A DNA stretch of 64,000 nt, from positions 1 to 64,000 of the forward strand of contig JABTTQ020001754.1 in the NCBI GenBank assembly GCA_016081115.2, written 5' to 3'. The position numbers were made by a program, and so were the translations under genes. Position 1 is the first letter of the stretch. The number at the start of each line of letters is the position of its first letter. Below are positions 45,832-56,289 of the stretch, one piece after another. The stretch comes from Rehmannia glutinosa (lineage: Eukaryota > Streptophyta > Magnoliopsida > Lamiales > Orobanchaceae). Below the pieces are notes generated by a model. The model did no database searches, had not been told where the DNA came from, and was given only the letters and a program-made list of their open reading frames with translations.

Positions 45832-46520
45832 AGGAATTAATTGGTGTTGTAAACCATCCCTTTTTTGTTTTTAAATAACAGCACTGCTTTTCCTTTAGAT
45901 TGATTCTGATAAATTTGGAAAACGTTGTAAGCCGTTGCTGCTGTCATTTTTTGGCCCTTTTGATAAATCTTTTCTAGAGTTTAAGATTTAATCCCAACAC
46001 ATGACTAATATTTAGACACGTTTGTAAGAGTGTTACGTTATTCATCAACATTGGGACATTTATACACTCGGTATAACATCTACAATCTAAGTGCTCCATA
46101 TTTTATAGAACGGCACATTTGGCGTTTGTTCCGGTGTAACATGTATAATTTGATATACATTACTTATTACATCATAGTGGTTGAAATCTCGTAAAGCTGT
46201 AGCACTGCAGCATAAAATTTCCACAGAACCCACAAAATTGAAAGTTGTTTTTTTTCTTTTTCTCTTTGTTTTTTGAAAGTTTATATCACTACAATCATTT
46301 GGGTTTGCTGATATCACTTCAAAGAGAGTTTTGGGGGAAAATAATTTACAATTTGAAACATAGAGCTCTATTTAGGAATATTCCAAAAATAAAAGTGAAA
46401 ATAAGAGTGGTATAATTGAGACATAATAATCAATTAATTAGTCGTTTTACTTAGATTTGTCTAAATTATAAGTTTTCTAAAAATTCATGCTAATCTTGCA
46501 AGTGTTTTTGAGAAAGGCAA
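45832..46520. other. 3' flank of NDUFAF7, intergenic
   Basis: It starts with a T-rich 3' UTR. No convincing AATAAA; 'TTTAAATAACAG' (about 45871) and 'GATAAATTTGG' (about 45908) are weak polyadenylation candidates. No gene is seen. Confidence 0.5.
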
Positions 46521-46523
46521 AAA

Positions 46524-46900
46524 CTTGTGTGAGACGGTCTTACGGATTTAGATCCGTGAGACGGAGCCCTTACACAAAGTTTTAAAGGTTTTTTTTATTC
46601 AGATTTTATTTTTCTTAGGTTTATATTTGTTTTTTAGGGTTTATTTTGTTTCTTGGGTTTATTTTTAATTGATTTGGGTTTTTAGGATTTTTAGTTTTTT
46701 TTAGGGTTTATTTTTTATTTTTTGGGTTTATTTTTGTTTTTCGGGTTTATTCTTCATGGTTCATGTTTTTAGAGTTTATTTTTGTTTTTCATGGTTCATT
46801 ATTATTTTTAAATTTATTTTCATGGTTCATATTCTCAAGACGGAGCCCTTAGGAGGTCCGTCTTACGGATTTAGATCCGTGAGACCGTCTCACAAGAGAC
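46524..46900. mobile_element. Small TIR element (GAGACGGTCT family)
   Basis: The left end CTTGTGTGAGACGGTCT and the right end, read inversely CTTGTGAGACGGTCTCACGG, form terminal inverted repeats of about 35 bases. Each TIR itself contains a small palindrome (CGGATTTAGATCCG). The ~300-bp interior is T-rich with repeated GGGTTTATTTTT units and no ORF. ACTTG occurs just outside or at both ends and may be the target duplication. Superfamily not decided. Confidence 0.7.
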
Positions 46901-47296
46901 TTGCTCTTTGAGAAAATGTAGAAAACCCTCTCTATTAATAGAGAGCCTAAAATCCTTCTTGTTCAAAAGTTTATGGTATATCATTTCTTTTGTAAATTGA
47001 TTTATATATTATACACACAGGGCCATATTTGATATTAATTGTATATATGTAGTTTGTGTCACACCGCCCCTACCGCATTGCGTTGGAAATTGGAGCAAAT
47101 AAAAGGGCAATAGTTGAAGATGGGTTGGGGCCGTTGGGCAACGGGTGTCGTGGGGCTGGGTCGCTGTCCCATATATCAAATATGGTATTTTGATCCAACA
47201 AGTTATCAAGAATGATCTTTAACCGACATTTATTGCTAAGAAAAATAGAAAAAGATAGAAATTGTATACTTCCCGAAATGCCCATCATAAAAGACG
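46901..47296. other. Intergenic sequence, nothing recognised
   Basis: No protein, RNA gene or clear repeat. It may include the left edge of the Mutator-like element, but no long TIR could be matched with the right side. Confidence 0.4.
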
Positions 47297-47565
47297 CATG
47301 GTCGGTTAATCGACTGTTACGCGACTTAAATTTATTAAGTCGCTCAACGGTCGTTTAATCAACTATTAACGACTCAAATTTATATGGTCGCTCAACGGTC
47401 GGTTAAACGATCTAACTGGGTCGTGTAGAGTTCAAAAAGCCTTTGTAGTCGGTTAAACGACCAAAGTGGATCGATTAGAATTTGAAAAGCCCTCTGTAGG
47501 GTTTATAAGCCCTCAAGCGACTCTAAACGACAATCGTTTAAATCCTCTCACCACTGTCAGAGCGA
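47297..47565. repeat. GTCG-based degenerate repeats, block 1
   Basis: Repeated phrases such as 'GGTCGGTTAATCGACTG', 'GTCGCTCAACGGTCG' and 'GTCGGTTAAACGACC' at spacings of roughly 45-70 bases. They lie just left of the DUF1985 gene, perhaps as promoter or subterminal region. Confidence 0.7.
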
Positions 47566-47947
47566 CCGCCGTTGATTGCAGCCGGTGCCGCCGTCGTTGG
47601 GAGTATATTTGCTTGCGACTTTCGTCTATAAAGTAAGAGTTTTAATTTGTTTTATGAATTAGTTATTTTAATTGCATTGTAAAATATGTTATAGGGTTTA
47701 GGGTTTTGAATTGAATGAATGCTATATACTGAATGGGTATTGCATTTAGTTTGAATTGAATGTTAATGTTATTTGTAATGTTAGACTATACATGCTGGGA
47801 GTGTTGTGTTTTTCATTGCATGTTGTGTTTGTTGGGAGTGTTTGCAAATAACTGGTCTTCAATTGTTATTAAGTTTGAGTTGAATCAAAAGACTTGTATT
47901 GTTTTGCAAAAAAATGATTATTGTATGTCTTTTGGAGGGTTTCAATA

Positions 47948-48066
47948 ACTAAAAAAAGTGTTTCTCATTTTTTGGCTTAAAAAAAGCATTTTTTTGGACT
48001 ACAATAATTATTTTTTTTGCAAAAGCAACACTAAAAAGTGCTTTTTTTAAGCCAAATAACTGCTTT
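47948..48066. mobile_element. Short foldback element (MITE-like)
   Basis: TTTGGCTTAAAAAAAGCA (47971-47988) and its exact inverse (48039-48056) form a hairpin with about 50 bases between arms; the outer parts (AAAAAGTG) also pair. It lies between the repeat block and the first DUF1985 exon. No ORF. Confidence 0.7.
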
Positions 48067-49312
48067 AAAACTGCTTCATAACTGCTTTACTACTTTATAA
48101 CTGTTTTATAACCCTCCAAAATTTGTCCTTTTTGTTTCAATTATACAGAAAAAATAGCATACCTCGCCCCCATTCAAGATAAGTTTGATTCAAGAGTTAC
48201 ATCCCGATGTAACTTAAACATTCTAAGCGAAGTATATAGTAAGTTAGACGCCGAACACAAAGAGTTGTAGGTGAACTCGGCGTTCGGAGACTTATACAAG
48301 ATCCAGGATCATAGTCAAATTTCTTGTAAAATTCTGAATGCTCTATTATTTATGAGGATTAAATCACCAATGGATGATGAGGTATGGCTCCGTATTGGAG
48401 ATGTAAATATCAGATTCACGTTCTCGGATTTTACTCTCATCACTGGATTAAACCCCAGGATCGAGAATGATTACATAAAGGACATCCCCTCTGGTAGACG
48501 GTTAGCGGTAGAATACTTTGAGGGAGGGAAAAAAACTGTCAAGCCTAACGCTTTGAAGGGGGCTTTTGAAAATAATACAAAGAATGAGGACGACCAATAC
48601 AAATTGGGATTGGCCCATATATATGAGTATGTGTTGCGATGTAAGGAGCCTGCCACTTTGATTGAGATGAAGATTTTGCAAGTTGTTGACAATTTGGATC
48701 ATTTAAACAAATATCCATGGGGAAGACCTGCCTATGACACTCTTCTACACGGTTTGACAAAAAAATTTACTGGTCTAGTTGCCCATCACACCTTTTGGGG
48801 CTTTACAAAGGGGGTACATGTAAATAATAATATCAACCTCAATCATTAGATTACAATGTATATTTCCAATTTTGAGAAAATATTTATAACATTGGATTGT
48901 TTGTTAGGTATGGGCATTGAGACCTTTCCTGCTGTATGTCGACTATTTAAAACAGAAAGGATCGAACAAAGACTTCCTAGGATGTGTGGGTGGAGGTCCA
49001 CATCGACTTTTGGCTTCGAGGAGATTATTACCATCTTGGATGAGCCTATGGTACTTTGAGATTATTTTTAATTGCGTATTATTTTTAATCGATATTTTGA
49101 GATTATTTTTAATTGTGTATTATTTTTAATCGATATTGTTTCTAAATTGGCAGGATGAAGTTCTTTCTCCATTGACCCCAACAGAAGAAGAAATAGAGGG
49201 ATGTTACCCGGCGTATTCCCCAAAGATCTCATTTATCCTTTGGATGGGCAGACGGTGCCCCCAAATCGGGATGAGTTGACAGCCCCCCGGGAGACGGTGG
49301 AAGAGACATGCA

Positions 49313-49332
49313 TAGAGAGAGAGAGAGAGACA
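49313..49332. repeat. (GA)n microsatellite in the DUF1985/Ulp1 gene
   Basis: About ten GA units, coding for alternating Glu/Arg in one frame. A likely source of frameshift. Confidence 0.85.
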
Positions 49333-50084
49333 TAGTCTACAAAGGATGTGACACTAGGGGATCTCCCTGAGACGGAGCTTGTAGGCAGTTCTTGAGTACC
49401 CCCACCTTCCACTGGCCTTTCTATCGGTATTAGGCAGGTTTTGGATGTCGTGGTCACGCTGATAAAAAAGGTCGATGATGCTTTTTGTCTTCTAAACGGA
49501 AAGATCGAAGATGCTTTTTCTCTTCTGAGCATAAAGGTCGAAGAATTAGACCGCAAGATTTTTGCATTAGACCAAAAACTTGAAGCAATAAGTCATCCGT
49601 ATACATGGTTCACCCCTGAGAGGCATCCATGGAGACATGGCAGTCTCCCGATTATGGGACGGTGGAGACAGAGCAGGATAAGGCTGTCGAGGAGGGGGAT
49701 ACTGAGAAGGATCAAGCTGTTGAGGTGGTGGATACAGAGATGCGACAGTATTCCGATGTTGAGACGGAGCAGATTGATGAGCAGGAAAATGTGACGGATG
49801 CTCGAGAAACGGTGATCTATGCAAGGAAGAGAGACAACATGTAGAAAATGAAAATGTTCTACAAATGGGAGTGAGGAGACCGAGAGTACCTTTAGTTCAT
49901 ACAAGAACTCCCTTCATGATTGAATTGAAGCCACAAACAACAACCTCCAGAACTTTTGTGGACAAGATGCAAATAGATTTCTTCCTCTCGGCGGATTTAT
50001 TGAAGCCGAAACAATTCAAAGAATGGTACACAAAAGCAACTGATAGGTAAGAATGTTACTGGAAATACTGTCTCAGTATATGTT

Positions 50085-50282
50085 GATTGCTGGTCGTTGC
50101 AACGACCATTGACCGACTATGGAGTTGATTAGTGGTCATTGCAACGACCAATGACCAACCATGGAGTCGATGCAATGACGATTGACCGATCATTGAGTCA
50201 ATTTGGGGGTTGATGCAACGACCATTGAGCACCATTGAGTCGATCAGTGGTCGTTGCAATGACCATTGACCGACCCAGTGAT
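50085..50282. repeat. GTCG-based tandem repeats, block 2 (in an intron of the Ulp1 gene)
   Basis: About four to five degenerate units of 40-45 bases with 'GGTCGTTGCAACGACCATTG' and 'GACCGA' phrases. GTTGCAAC is itself palindromic. Confidence 0.8.
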
Positions 50283-51454
50283 TAATTAATGTTTTTGTTT
50301 CATTTCATTAATTAATTAATGTACATATTGCTTTCAATAGTGAATAATTGATCCTACATGGGACTACAATCAAAAAAGCTAAAAGCTGGTTTACATTGAT
50401 TACTACATCTGGGTCTTGGCTTGATGATGATATAAGTCCCATTTAAATTATTGCATGATTAATTTAGTATTATGTGAATCTTATATCAACTCTCCACTTT
50501 TCAGCACATGGATTTGGCGATGACCTTGTTACGGGAGAGACAACATAGATATCTGATGTCCTTCAGCAAGTACACCCGAGCCATCCGAGACTGTGGGTTC
50601 TATTCTTCATTGATATTTGAACACTTTGGTTATAAGGAGAATCCCAAAAAACACAAGTTCGAAGAAGCTTTGATTAATTATACGAATGGAACTTGGAGTA
50701 AGTTTGGGAGGCCATGGGCTGGGTGTACGCACTTGTACTTTCCATTTTGCTATAATAAACATTTGATTGCGACCGAAGTTGTATTTGAAAAATCGAGTTG
50801 AATATATATGGCCCCGACAAAGGTTGCCTAACAGAGGGGAAACTTAATCAATGCCTTGAATCTGTTACCGTTATGCTCCCGTTACTTGCACAATAAGTTG
50901 GGATTGCAACAAACGGACCCCTCAAAGTGGTCAAATTTGACAAGACATCAAAGCAGGGCACGTTGTAAGTGATCTATCTTAACTGTGTTATTTAGCTTAG
51001 TTTTTTTACTTAAATGCTAATTGTTGTTTTAACATATCATATGGGTGATTGCGGAGTCTTCGTGATCAAATATATAGAATTTCTAAGTGCCGGACAAGAA
51101 GTGAATCTCGTAAACGACCATGATATGCTTAAGTGGAGGGAGAAGTTGGCTGCCAACATATATGTTTTAAACTATGATCCTTGATTGTATTGATCGGAAT
51201 ATTTTGAATACTTGTAAATGATATATTTTTAGATTTTAGATTTTGAATATTTTGAATTGATCGAAATATTTTGAATATTGTAAATGATATATTTTTAGAT
51301 TTTAGATTTTGAATATTTTGAATTGATCGGAATATTTTGAATATTATAAATGATTCTAACTGATGTATTTTGAGTTTTTAAGTGATGTAGTTGAGAATTT
51401 GTAAATGATATTGCATACAGGTTTTTGTAAGTTTGTGTAATTCAGTCCCTCTGT

Positions 51455-51715
51455 GCAATGGTCTTCAATTGTCGATTAATCCACCATCTGAACTACAAAT
51501 GAGTCGATTAATCGACCATCTGAATGACAAATGAGTCTATTAATCGACTCATGTGTCGTTCAGATGGTTGATTAATAGACTCATACACAACTAATGTGTC
51601 ATTCAAATGGTCGATTAATCGACTCATGTATTGTTCAGATGGTTGATTAATCGACCACTATGTCGTTCAGATGGTCGACTAATCGACTCATGTGTCGTAC
51701 ATATTTAACCATAGA
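51455..51715. repeat. GTCG-based tandem repeats, block 3
   Basis: About seven degenerate units of roughly 36 bases built on GTCGATTAATCGAC (a perfect 14-bp palindrome in its best copies) followed by TCATGTGTCGTTCAGATG. It lies between the Ulp1 gene and the minus-strand remnant. Confidence 0.85.
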
Positions 51716-51945
51716 TAGAGTGCAAATATATTACACATTCAAAACAAAAATATTACATCAACAGATTAAACCATACATAAATTACACAACAATTTATACA
51801 AGATAATATTCAGAAACCATACATAAACCATCAAAAGAAATTTAAATTTGTTCAAGGACAACCATAACCATCAAATAAATTAAAAATTGTTCAACACCAT
51901 CACATATTTAACATAGTTCATGAATTTTTCATCAAACTTCTTCAA

Positions 51946-52645
51946 GGAAGACCACCCGGTTTAACATCCTCATCACCACTATCAACCCCTGATGGACAAG
52001 CCCCATCTCCACCGCGAAATCTCGAAGGACGACCTCGGTCTAAAGGATCGAAACCTGGCGGAACATCACCATCATATTCCTCATCAAGGTAAAATGGATT
52101 GTCATGATGGTAGCCGGCTTCATTGGATAAGTCAACCTGGGCGGCATTTGATTCTACAAAAATATTACTGGTGATGTTGAAGTATTTGAACCAATTCGTC
52201 CTGAAGAATCGCTGCTCAATGGTCTCCTAAATGACAAAAATACAAAAAAATATAAATATTATTATGTATAGTTAATTCAAGATGAACAAATTAAATATTT
52301 TTTACCCTTCTAACATGATCCCAGTCAACCCAGTAATAGAAACTACATTGTTGTCTTGATCATATGTCACACCAGGAGTTTTAATGAACTGCACAAATGC
52401 CTCGAACTGTTTTCAGAACACTTGAATCTGACTCTTAATCTTTCCCAGACTAAAATATTTTGAGAAACGTACACCAAGATCCCAAGCCAAAAGACGCAAT
52501 AACGAGTTGAATGCGCTAGAACTGGACAACATGAGACAACGAGTGAAACGATTAATATGTTCATAGAGGAATTCTTCTTCTCAAGTGTCCAACTGATTGG
52601 TTGGACCATGTGGCGAATTATTTGATTCCTGGTACGAGGCATATC
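51946..52645 (-). pseudogene. Unrecognised spliced coding remnant in the MULE
   Basis: On the minus strand the last exon (about 52227-51950) is open for 92 codons: it starts ETIEQRFFRTNWFKYF and ends SGDEDVKPGGLP with TGA, an acidic, Pro/Gly-rich tail. The upstream exon ends at about 52300 with YYWVDWDHVRR followed by a GTAAAA donor, and an acceptor (GTCATTTAG) precedes the last exon, so the two join in frame (DHVRR-ETIEQ). Further upstream, LYEHINRFTRC and LLAWDLGVRFSKYF can be read in the same frame, with a stop between. I do not recognise the family. The CSFYYWVD stretch resembles the end of GRF-type zinc fingers, but the expected cysteine spacing is not shown. Confidence 0.45.
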
Positions 52646-52666
52646 TATGCAAGCAAAATGACATGA

Positions 52667-52975
52667 TTAGTGTGAGACATAATGGAAACCTAAACCTAAA
52701 CCTAAATTATAATAATTATTTAGTAAAAACCCTAAATTTGAAACAAAAAATCGAAACCTAAACCTAAATTAGTGTGAGACATAATGGAAACCGAAAGCTA
52801 AATTATAATAATTATTTAGTAAAAACCCTAAATTTGAAACAAAAAACCGAAACCTAAACCTAAGTTAGTGTGAGACATAATGAAAATCTAAACCTAAATT
52901 ATAATAATTACTTAGTAAAAATCCTAAATTTCAAATAAAATTAAAACCTAAACCTAAACTAAAGCATTATGAAAC
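52667..52975. repeat. Three tandem copies of a ~93-103-bp unit
   Basis: Each unit begins AGTGTGAGACATAATG(G)AAA and contains TTATAATAATTA(T/C)TTAG, CCCTAAATTT and AACCTAAACCTAAA. Unit starts are at about 52671, 52774 and 52868. Confidence 0.85.
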
Positions 52976-53239
52976 AAAATATGAAAATAATTGATTAAGA
53001 AAATCGATATATTAAAACCCTAACCCTAAATCTAAACTAAAATCGAAATATTAAAGCAATATGAAACAAAATATGAAATAATTGATTAAGAATATCAACA
53101 TAACATAATAATATAAAACAAAAGAGCAACAAAATAAAATAATATTTACCTCAAGATCTGTTCGTTCGTCTTCTTTGTTCATTTTTTCTGAAAGTAAAAA
53201 CGAAAAATGACTTAGAAACGTCTTTTTAACTGTGGAGTG

Positions 53240-53335
53240 GGGTAAACGAAATGTCGAATAGGTCGTTTACACGACCACTAAATGACTGTCGTGCAATGGT
53301 CATTTAATGGTCGTTCAGATGTCGTTTAACTCTAT
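53240..53335. repeat. GTCG-based repeats, block 4
   Basis: GTCGAATAGGTCGTTTACACG, ACTGTCGTGCAATGGTC and GGTCGTTCAGATGTCG occur within about 95 bases, sharing the GTCG(N)TTA theme and the TCGTTCAGATG phrase of block 3. Confidence 0.65.
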
Positions 53336-53347
53336 TTTTAGGGTGTG

Positions 53348-53395
53348 TTTAGGGTTTAGGGTTTGGTTTAGGGTTTAGGGTTTAGGGTATAGGCT
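53348..53395. repeat. Interstitial plant telomere-type repeat (TTTAGGG)n
   Basis: Five perfect TTTAGGG heptamers with one short TTTGG interruption and a degenerate end. Too short and internal to be a chromosome end. Confidence 0.9.
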
Positions 53396-53401
53396 TTAAC
53401 T

Positions 53402-53965
53402 TGTAAAATATCATATTAGTATCATATGTTATAAAATCTTATATAATTTAGTGTTGATCAGAATTACAATAATCACAAGACTATAAATCACGTTGCACTG
53501 TATGTTACACTATATCATATGTTAGCAATGTGTTGCTGATTTTTTCGCCGTAAATTGTAAAATATATCATACTATATGATACATAGTATCATACATTATA
53601 AAATCTTATATAATTTAGTGTTCATCGGAATTACAATAATCATGGGATTATAAATCACGTCGCATTGTATGTTACACTATATTATATGTTAGCAATATGT
53701 TGCCGATTTTTTCGCCGTCACTTGTAAAATATATCATACTATATGCTATAAAGTATCATATGTTATAAAATCTTATATAATTTAGTGGTGATCGGAATTA
53801 AATAATCATGGGCCTATAAATGACGTTGCATCGTATGTTACACTATATCACATGTTAGCAATGTGTTGCGCATTTTTTTTCGCCGCCAATTGTAAAATAT
53901 ATCATACTATATGCTACATAGTATCATATGTTATAAAATCTTGTATAATTTAGTACTATGTGCTT
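53402..53965. repeat. Tandem repeat with ~155-168-bp period
   Basis: Just over three copies, with TTGTAAAATAT starts at about 53401, 53555, 53722 and 53890. Each unit includes ATCTTATATAATTTAGTG, GTATGTTACACTATAT and TTTTTTCGCCG. Divergence between copies is modest. Confidence 0.9.
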
Positions 53966-53983
53966 AATAATATTTATATCATA

Positions 53984-54327
53984 CAACCCGACTCAATGAA
54001 CGACTACATGGTCGCCATAAGTTGTGCAACACGACTCGGGATCGATCACATGGTCGGTCACGCCGTGCAACCCGTCTCTCGATTGATCAGATGGTCGGTC
54101 ATTAGTCGGCTACCCAACATAGATCAACTATATGGTCGGTCATTAGTCGTGCAACCTGACTCTGATCGACCATATAGTCGGTCAATAGTCGTGCAACCCC
54201 ACTCTGATCGATTATATGGTCGATCTTAGTCATGCAACCCGACTCGAATTGACCATGTAGTCGGTTATTAGTCATGCAATTTCGACTTTGATCGACTATA
54301 TGGTCGATCCGAGTCTTGCAACCCGAC
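53984..54327. repeat. Tandem repeat with ~42-bp period (GTCG-based, block 5)
   Basis: About eight units of the form GTGCAACCCGACTC, then GATCGACCATATGGTCGGTCATTAGTC. Each unit contains one or more GTCG/CGAC pairs around an AT core. It lies just 3' of the transposase remnant. Confidence 0.9.
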
Positions 54328-54529
54328 AAAGAATGATTACTTAACATTATTTTTTATTTTTTCGGTTCTTTTGACAATACAAAGAGGCTTGTCCAAAAAT
54401 AAATACAATAATTACTAATTCGGAGATTAGATTCAACAGTCACTAAATCTGGGATTGTTTATCGCTCATTGGTCTTTGATCATGGTGATTCAGTCGGTTA
54501 TGCCCCGATTGTTAGCACCTACTGCATTT

Positions 54530-55230
54530 TTATCTTGAGCGGAACTCTCCTGTTGATGGTATTTGTGTTGTTCTACGACGTCCACCTCGTTGCCGGATAA
54601 TAGGTGGCAAGACAATCATTTTCTTAATGTTATCAGAATATCCCATTCATTTTCATTGGGTACGTGGAATATAGTCTGCAGATATGCGTTCCTCCAATAG
54701 TCAATGGAGTAAAGACGGTGAGCACATGGGGTATTTTGAAAAACCCTCTTCTTGGCCGATATTTCATGCTCACATGGTAGGTGGTCTAATTGAAATTTTC
54801 TGCAAGTGCAAGTGTTCTCGGCAAAGTTAATTGTGAAATTTGTGGCCCCACTCCTCACCACATATAAAGTTTGATCAATTAGTTCAACCGTGAACTTCTT
54901 GGCCTTTTCATGAGACTTGCGTAATTTTTCTTCCATTGCGGGAGTTAGATTGCCTGTACAACTTCGTGCAGCCTCACGCCTCTCATAGAACCAGGATTGC
55001 AACTTTTCTCCAATACTATCAAACAATGCAAGTATAGGAGTTTGTCGGGCTTTCTTAAACACTGAGTTCAAAGACTCTGTATTGTTTGATGTCATGATAT
55101 TATAACGGTCTCATTGAAAATATGACCTAGCCCAAGTCGCAAAATTTGTATCGTTAAGATACTTCCAACCTTTCTCGTCAGTAGCTTGAATTTGGGACAT
55201 ATACTTGTGAAATTCTTCTATTATACTCAT
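54530..55230 (-). pseudogene. MULE transposase C-terminal remnant with SWIM zinc finger
   Basis: The minus frame from 55230 reads IIEEFHKYMSQIQ, WKYLNDTNFATWARSYFQ, an in-frame TGA at 55113-55111, then MTSNNTESLNSVFKKARQTP (the conserved tSNxxESxN phrase of Mutator transposases), and the SWIM finger CTCRKFQLDHLPCEH (CxC...CxH). It continues IDYWRNAYLQTIFHVPNENE. A one-base loss near 54635 shifts the frame; the new frame continues NIKKMIVLPP and a basic RGGRRRT tail to a stop at 54530. The upstream DDE catalytic domain is absent (the sequence before 55235 is AT-rich and noncoding). The enzyme moves MULEs; this remnant cannot. Confidence 0.88.
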
Positions 55231-55235
55231 TTTAA

Positions 55236-56285
55236 TTCTATAGCTCATTTTTAAAAAAACTATAGTTTTTTTTACGATTTGATTTCAATAATATATGCAT
55301 AAAGATAAATTTCTTACTAACAATTGGTTTTTGTTTTTTTATGTATTTTAGATGAAAAAGATTTAGAAGATAATACTTTGTCAAAGAAAAAATCAAATTT
55401 GATTGAAGATGATGGTTGATTAGTAGTTATTTAGTTGTGTACTTGCGTCGTATTTGTATGATTCTATTTATGAAATTTAAAGCATGAGTATTTGAACTTT
55501 AAGATTGTCTATGTCATTCACATATAAATTATGTGTGATTTTTATTATTATGGATAATTTAATTCCGTATTATTTAGTTTGATTGCTAATGTTATGCATG
55601 TTTTAATTTAGATTTAAATAGTTATTTTAATTATTTTGGTGGTAGCCCAATAGTGGTCAGCTTAGCCCGAAGCCCAATGAGGTTAGAGTTAGGTTCGCAT
55701 ATTACTGGCCTGTTAGATAGTGATCCATTTAATCCGAAACCCATTTAGCTCTGAATCCGCTATAGCTGGCATAAATAAAGGGATAAGGACATATTGCCCT
55801 ACTTTATAAGGAAAATCCCTCTAAACACAAAAATACTGATGAAAGGAATAAGAAAACAAGTTGCACTGAAAAACCAGAAGACCAAAATAGAAGAGGAAGA
55901 ACGAAACAAAAAACAACAAACAACAAGAGGAAGAACCAATAAATCGTAACAGAAACCAGAAAAAAGATTCAAGTTAATCAACAATTTTCGATCTCAACTA
56001 TTTTAATTGCTTTATTCATTTTCAAGTTCAAAAAAATATCGTGTTCTATATATTGTGCATGAATTAATGGTTCTAGCTGAAAATCGTGTATTTTTGGTTT
56101 AGTTGAATCTGATGATTCTAGAACCAAATCGTTTCAAAGTTGTTTCATAATTGTTTTAAATTTGTTTCAAAATTATTTTAACAATATTTTTGCTACATAT
56201 TTGCAATGGAATTGTATCAAACGTAGCAATCTATATGCAATTGTTTCAATTAATTGTTTTAGAGTAGTTTTGAAGTTGTTCGAAC
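55236..56285. other. AT-rich intergenic DNA
   Basis: No gene supported. About 55620-55760 contains GCCCAATAG, GCCCGAAGCCCAATGAG and CCGAAACCCATT words reminiscent of hAT-type MITE ends, but no inverted partner or target duplication was found. Confidence 0.4.
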
Positions 56286-56289
56286 GTTT

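Larger units (their letters stand above)
48148..51183 (+). pseudogene. DUF1985 + Ulp1 (C48) protease gene of a MULE
   Basis: The first exon (48148 to about 48800) encodes the DUF1985 domain: RVTSRCNLNIL, a TAG stop at 48268-48270, NSAFGDLYKI, WLRIGDVNIRFTFSDFTLIT, GRRLAVEYF and LNKYPWGRPAYDTLLHGL. An exon at 48908-49050 carries RMCGWRSTSTFGFEEI, and the next starts at 49154 (DEVLSPLTPTEEE). A heptad-type segment (about 49441-49590) and an acidic linker follow. The C48 part includes SWFTLITTSGSWLDDD (about 50.39-50.44 kb), HMDLAMTLLRER (50505), the His region YNKHLIATEV (about 50.77 kb) and GDCGVFVIKYIEFL with the catalytic Cys (about 51.05 kb). Ulp1-family enzymes cleave SUMO-like proteins. 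Stops, a frameshift after 49.2 kb and a damaged donor near 50.44 kb make this copy non-functional. Confidence 0.8.
47297..55235. mobile_element. Decayed Mutator-like element (Kaonashi/Ulp1-carrying type)
   Basis: This block combines a DUF1985 + Ulp1-type protease gene (plus strand, 48.15-51.18 kb), the C-terminal SWIM-finger part of a MULE transposase (minus strand, 55.23-54.53 kb), a third minus-strand coding remnant (52.64-51.95 kb) and several tandem-repeat blocks. Ulp1-bearing MULEs are known in plants. The transposase and protease genes converge, as in MuDR-type elements. The catalytic half of the transposase is missing and no TIR or 9-bp duplication was identified, so both edges are provisional. 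Confidence 0.6.

Noticed and set aside
53348..53395. TTTAGGG run as a chromosome end
   Set aside because: Only five heptamers, internal, flanked on both sides by unrelated repeats.
47297..54327. Regularly spaced GTCG repeats as a CRISPR-like array
   Set aside because: Units are directly adjacent and degenerate, without unique spacers; the DNA is plant nuclear.
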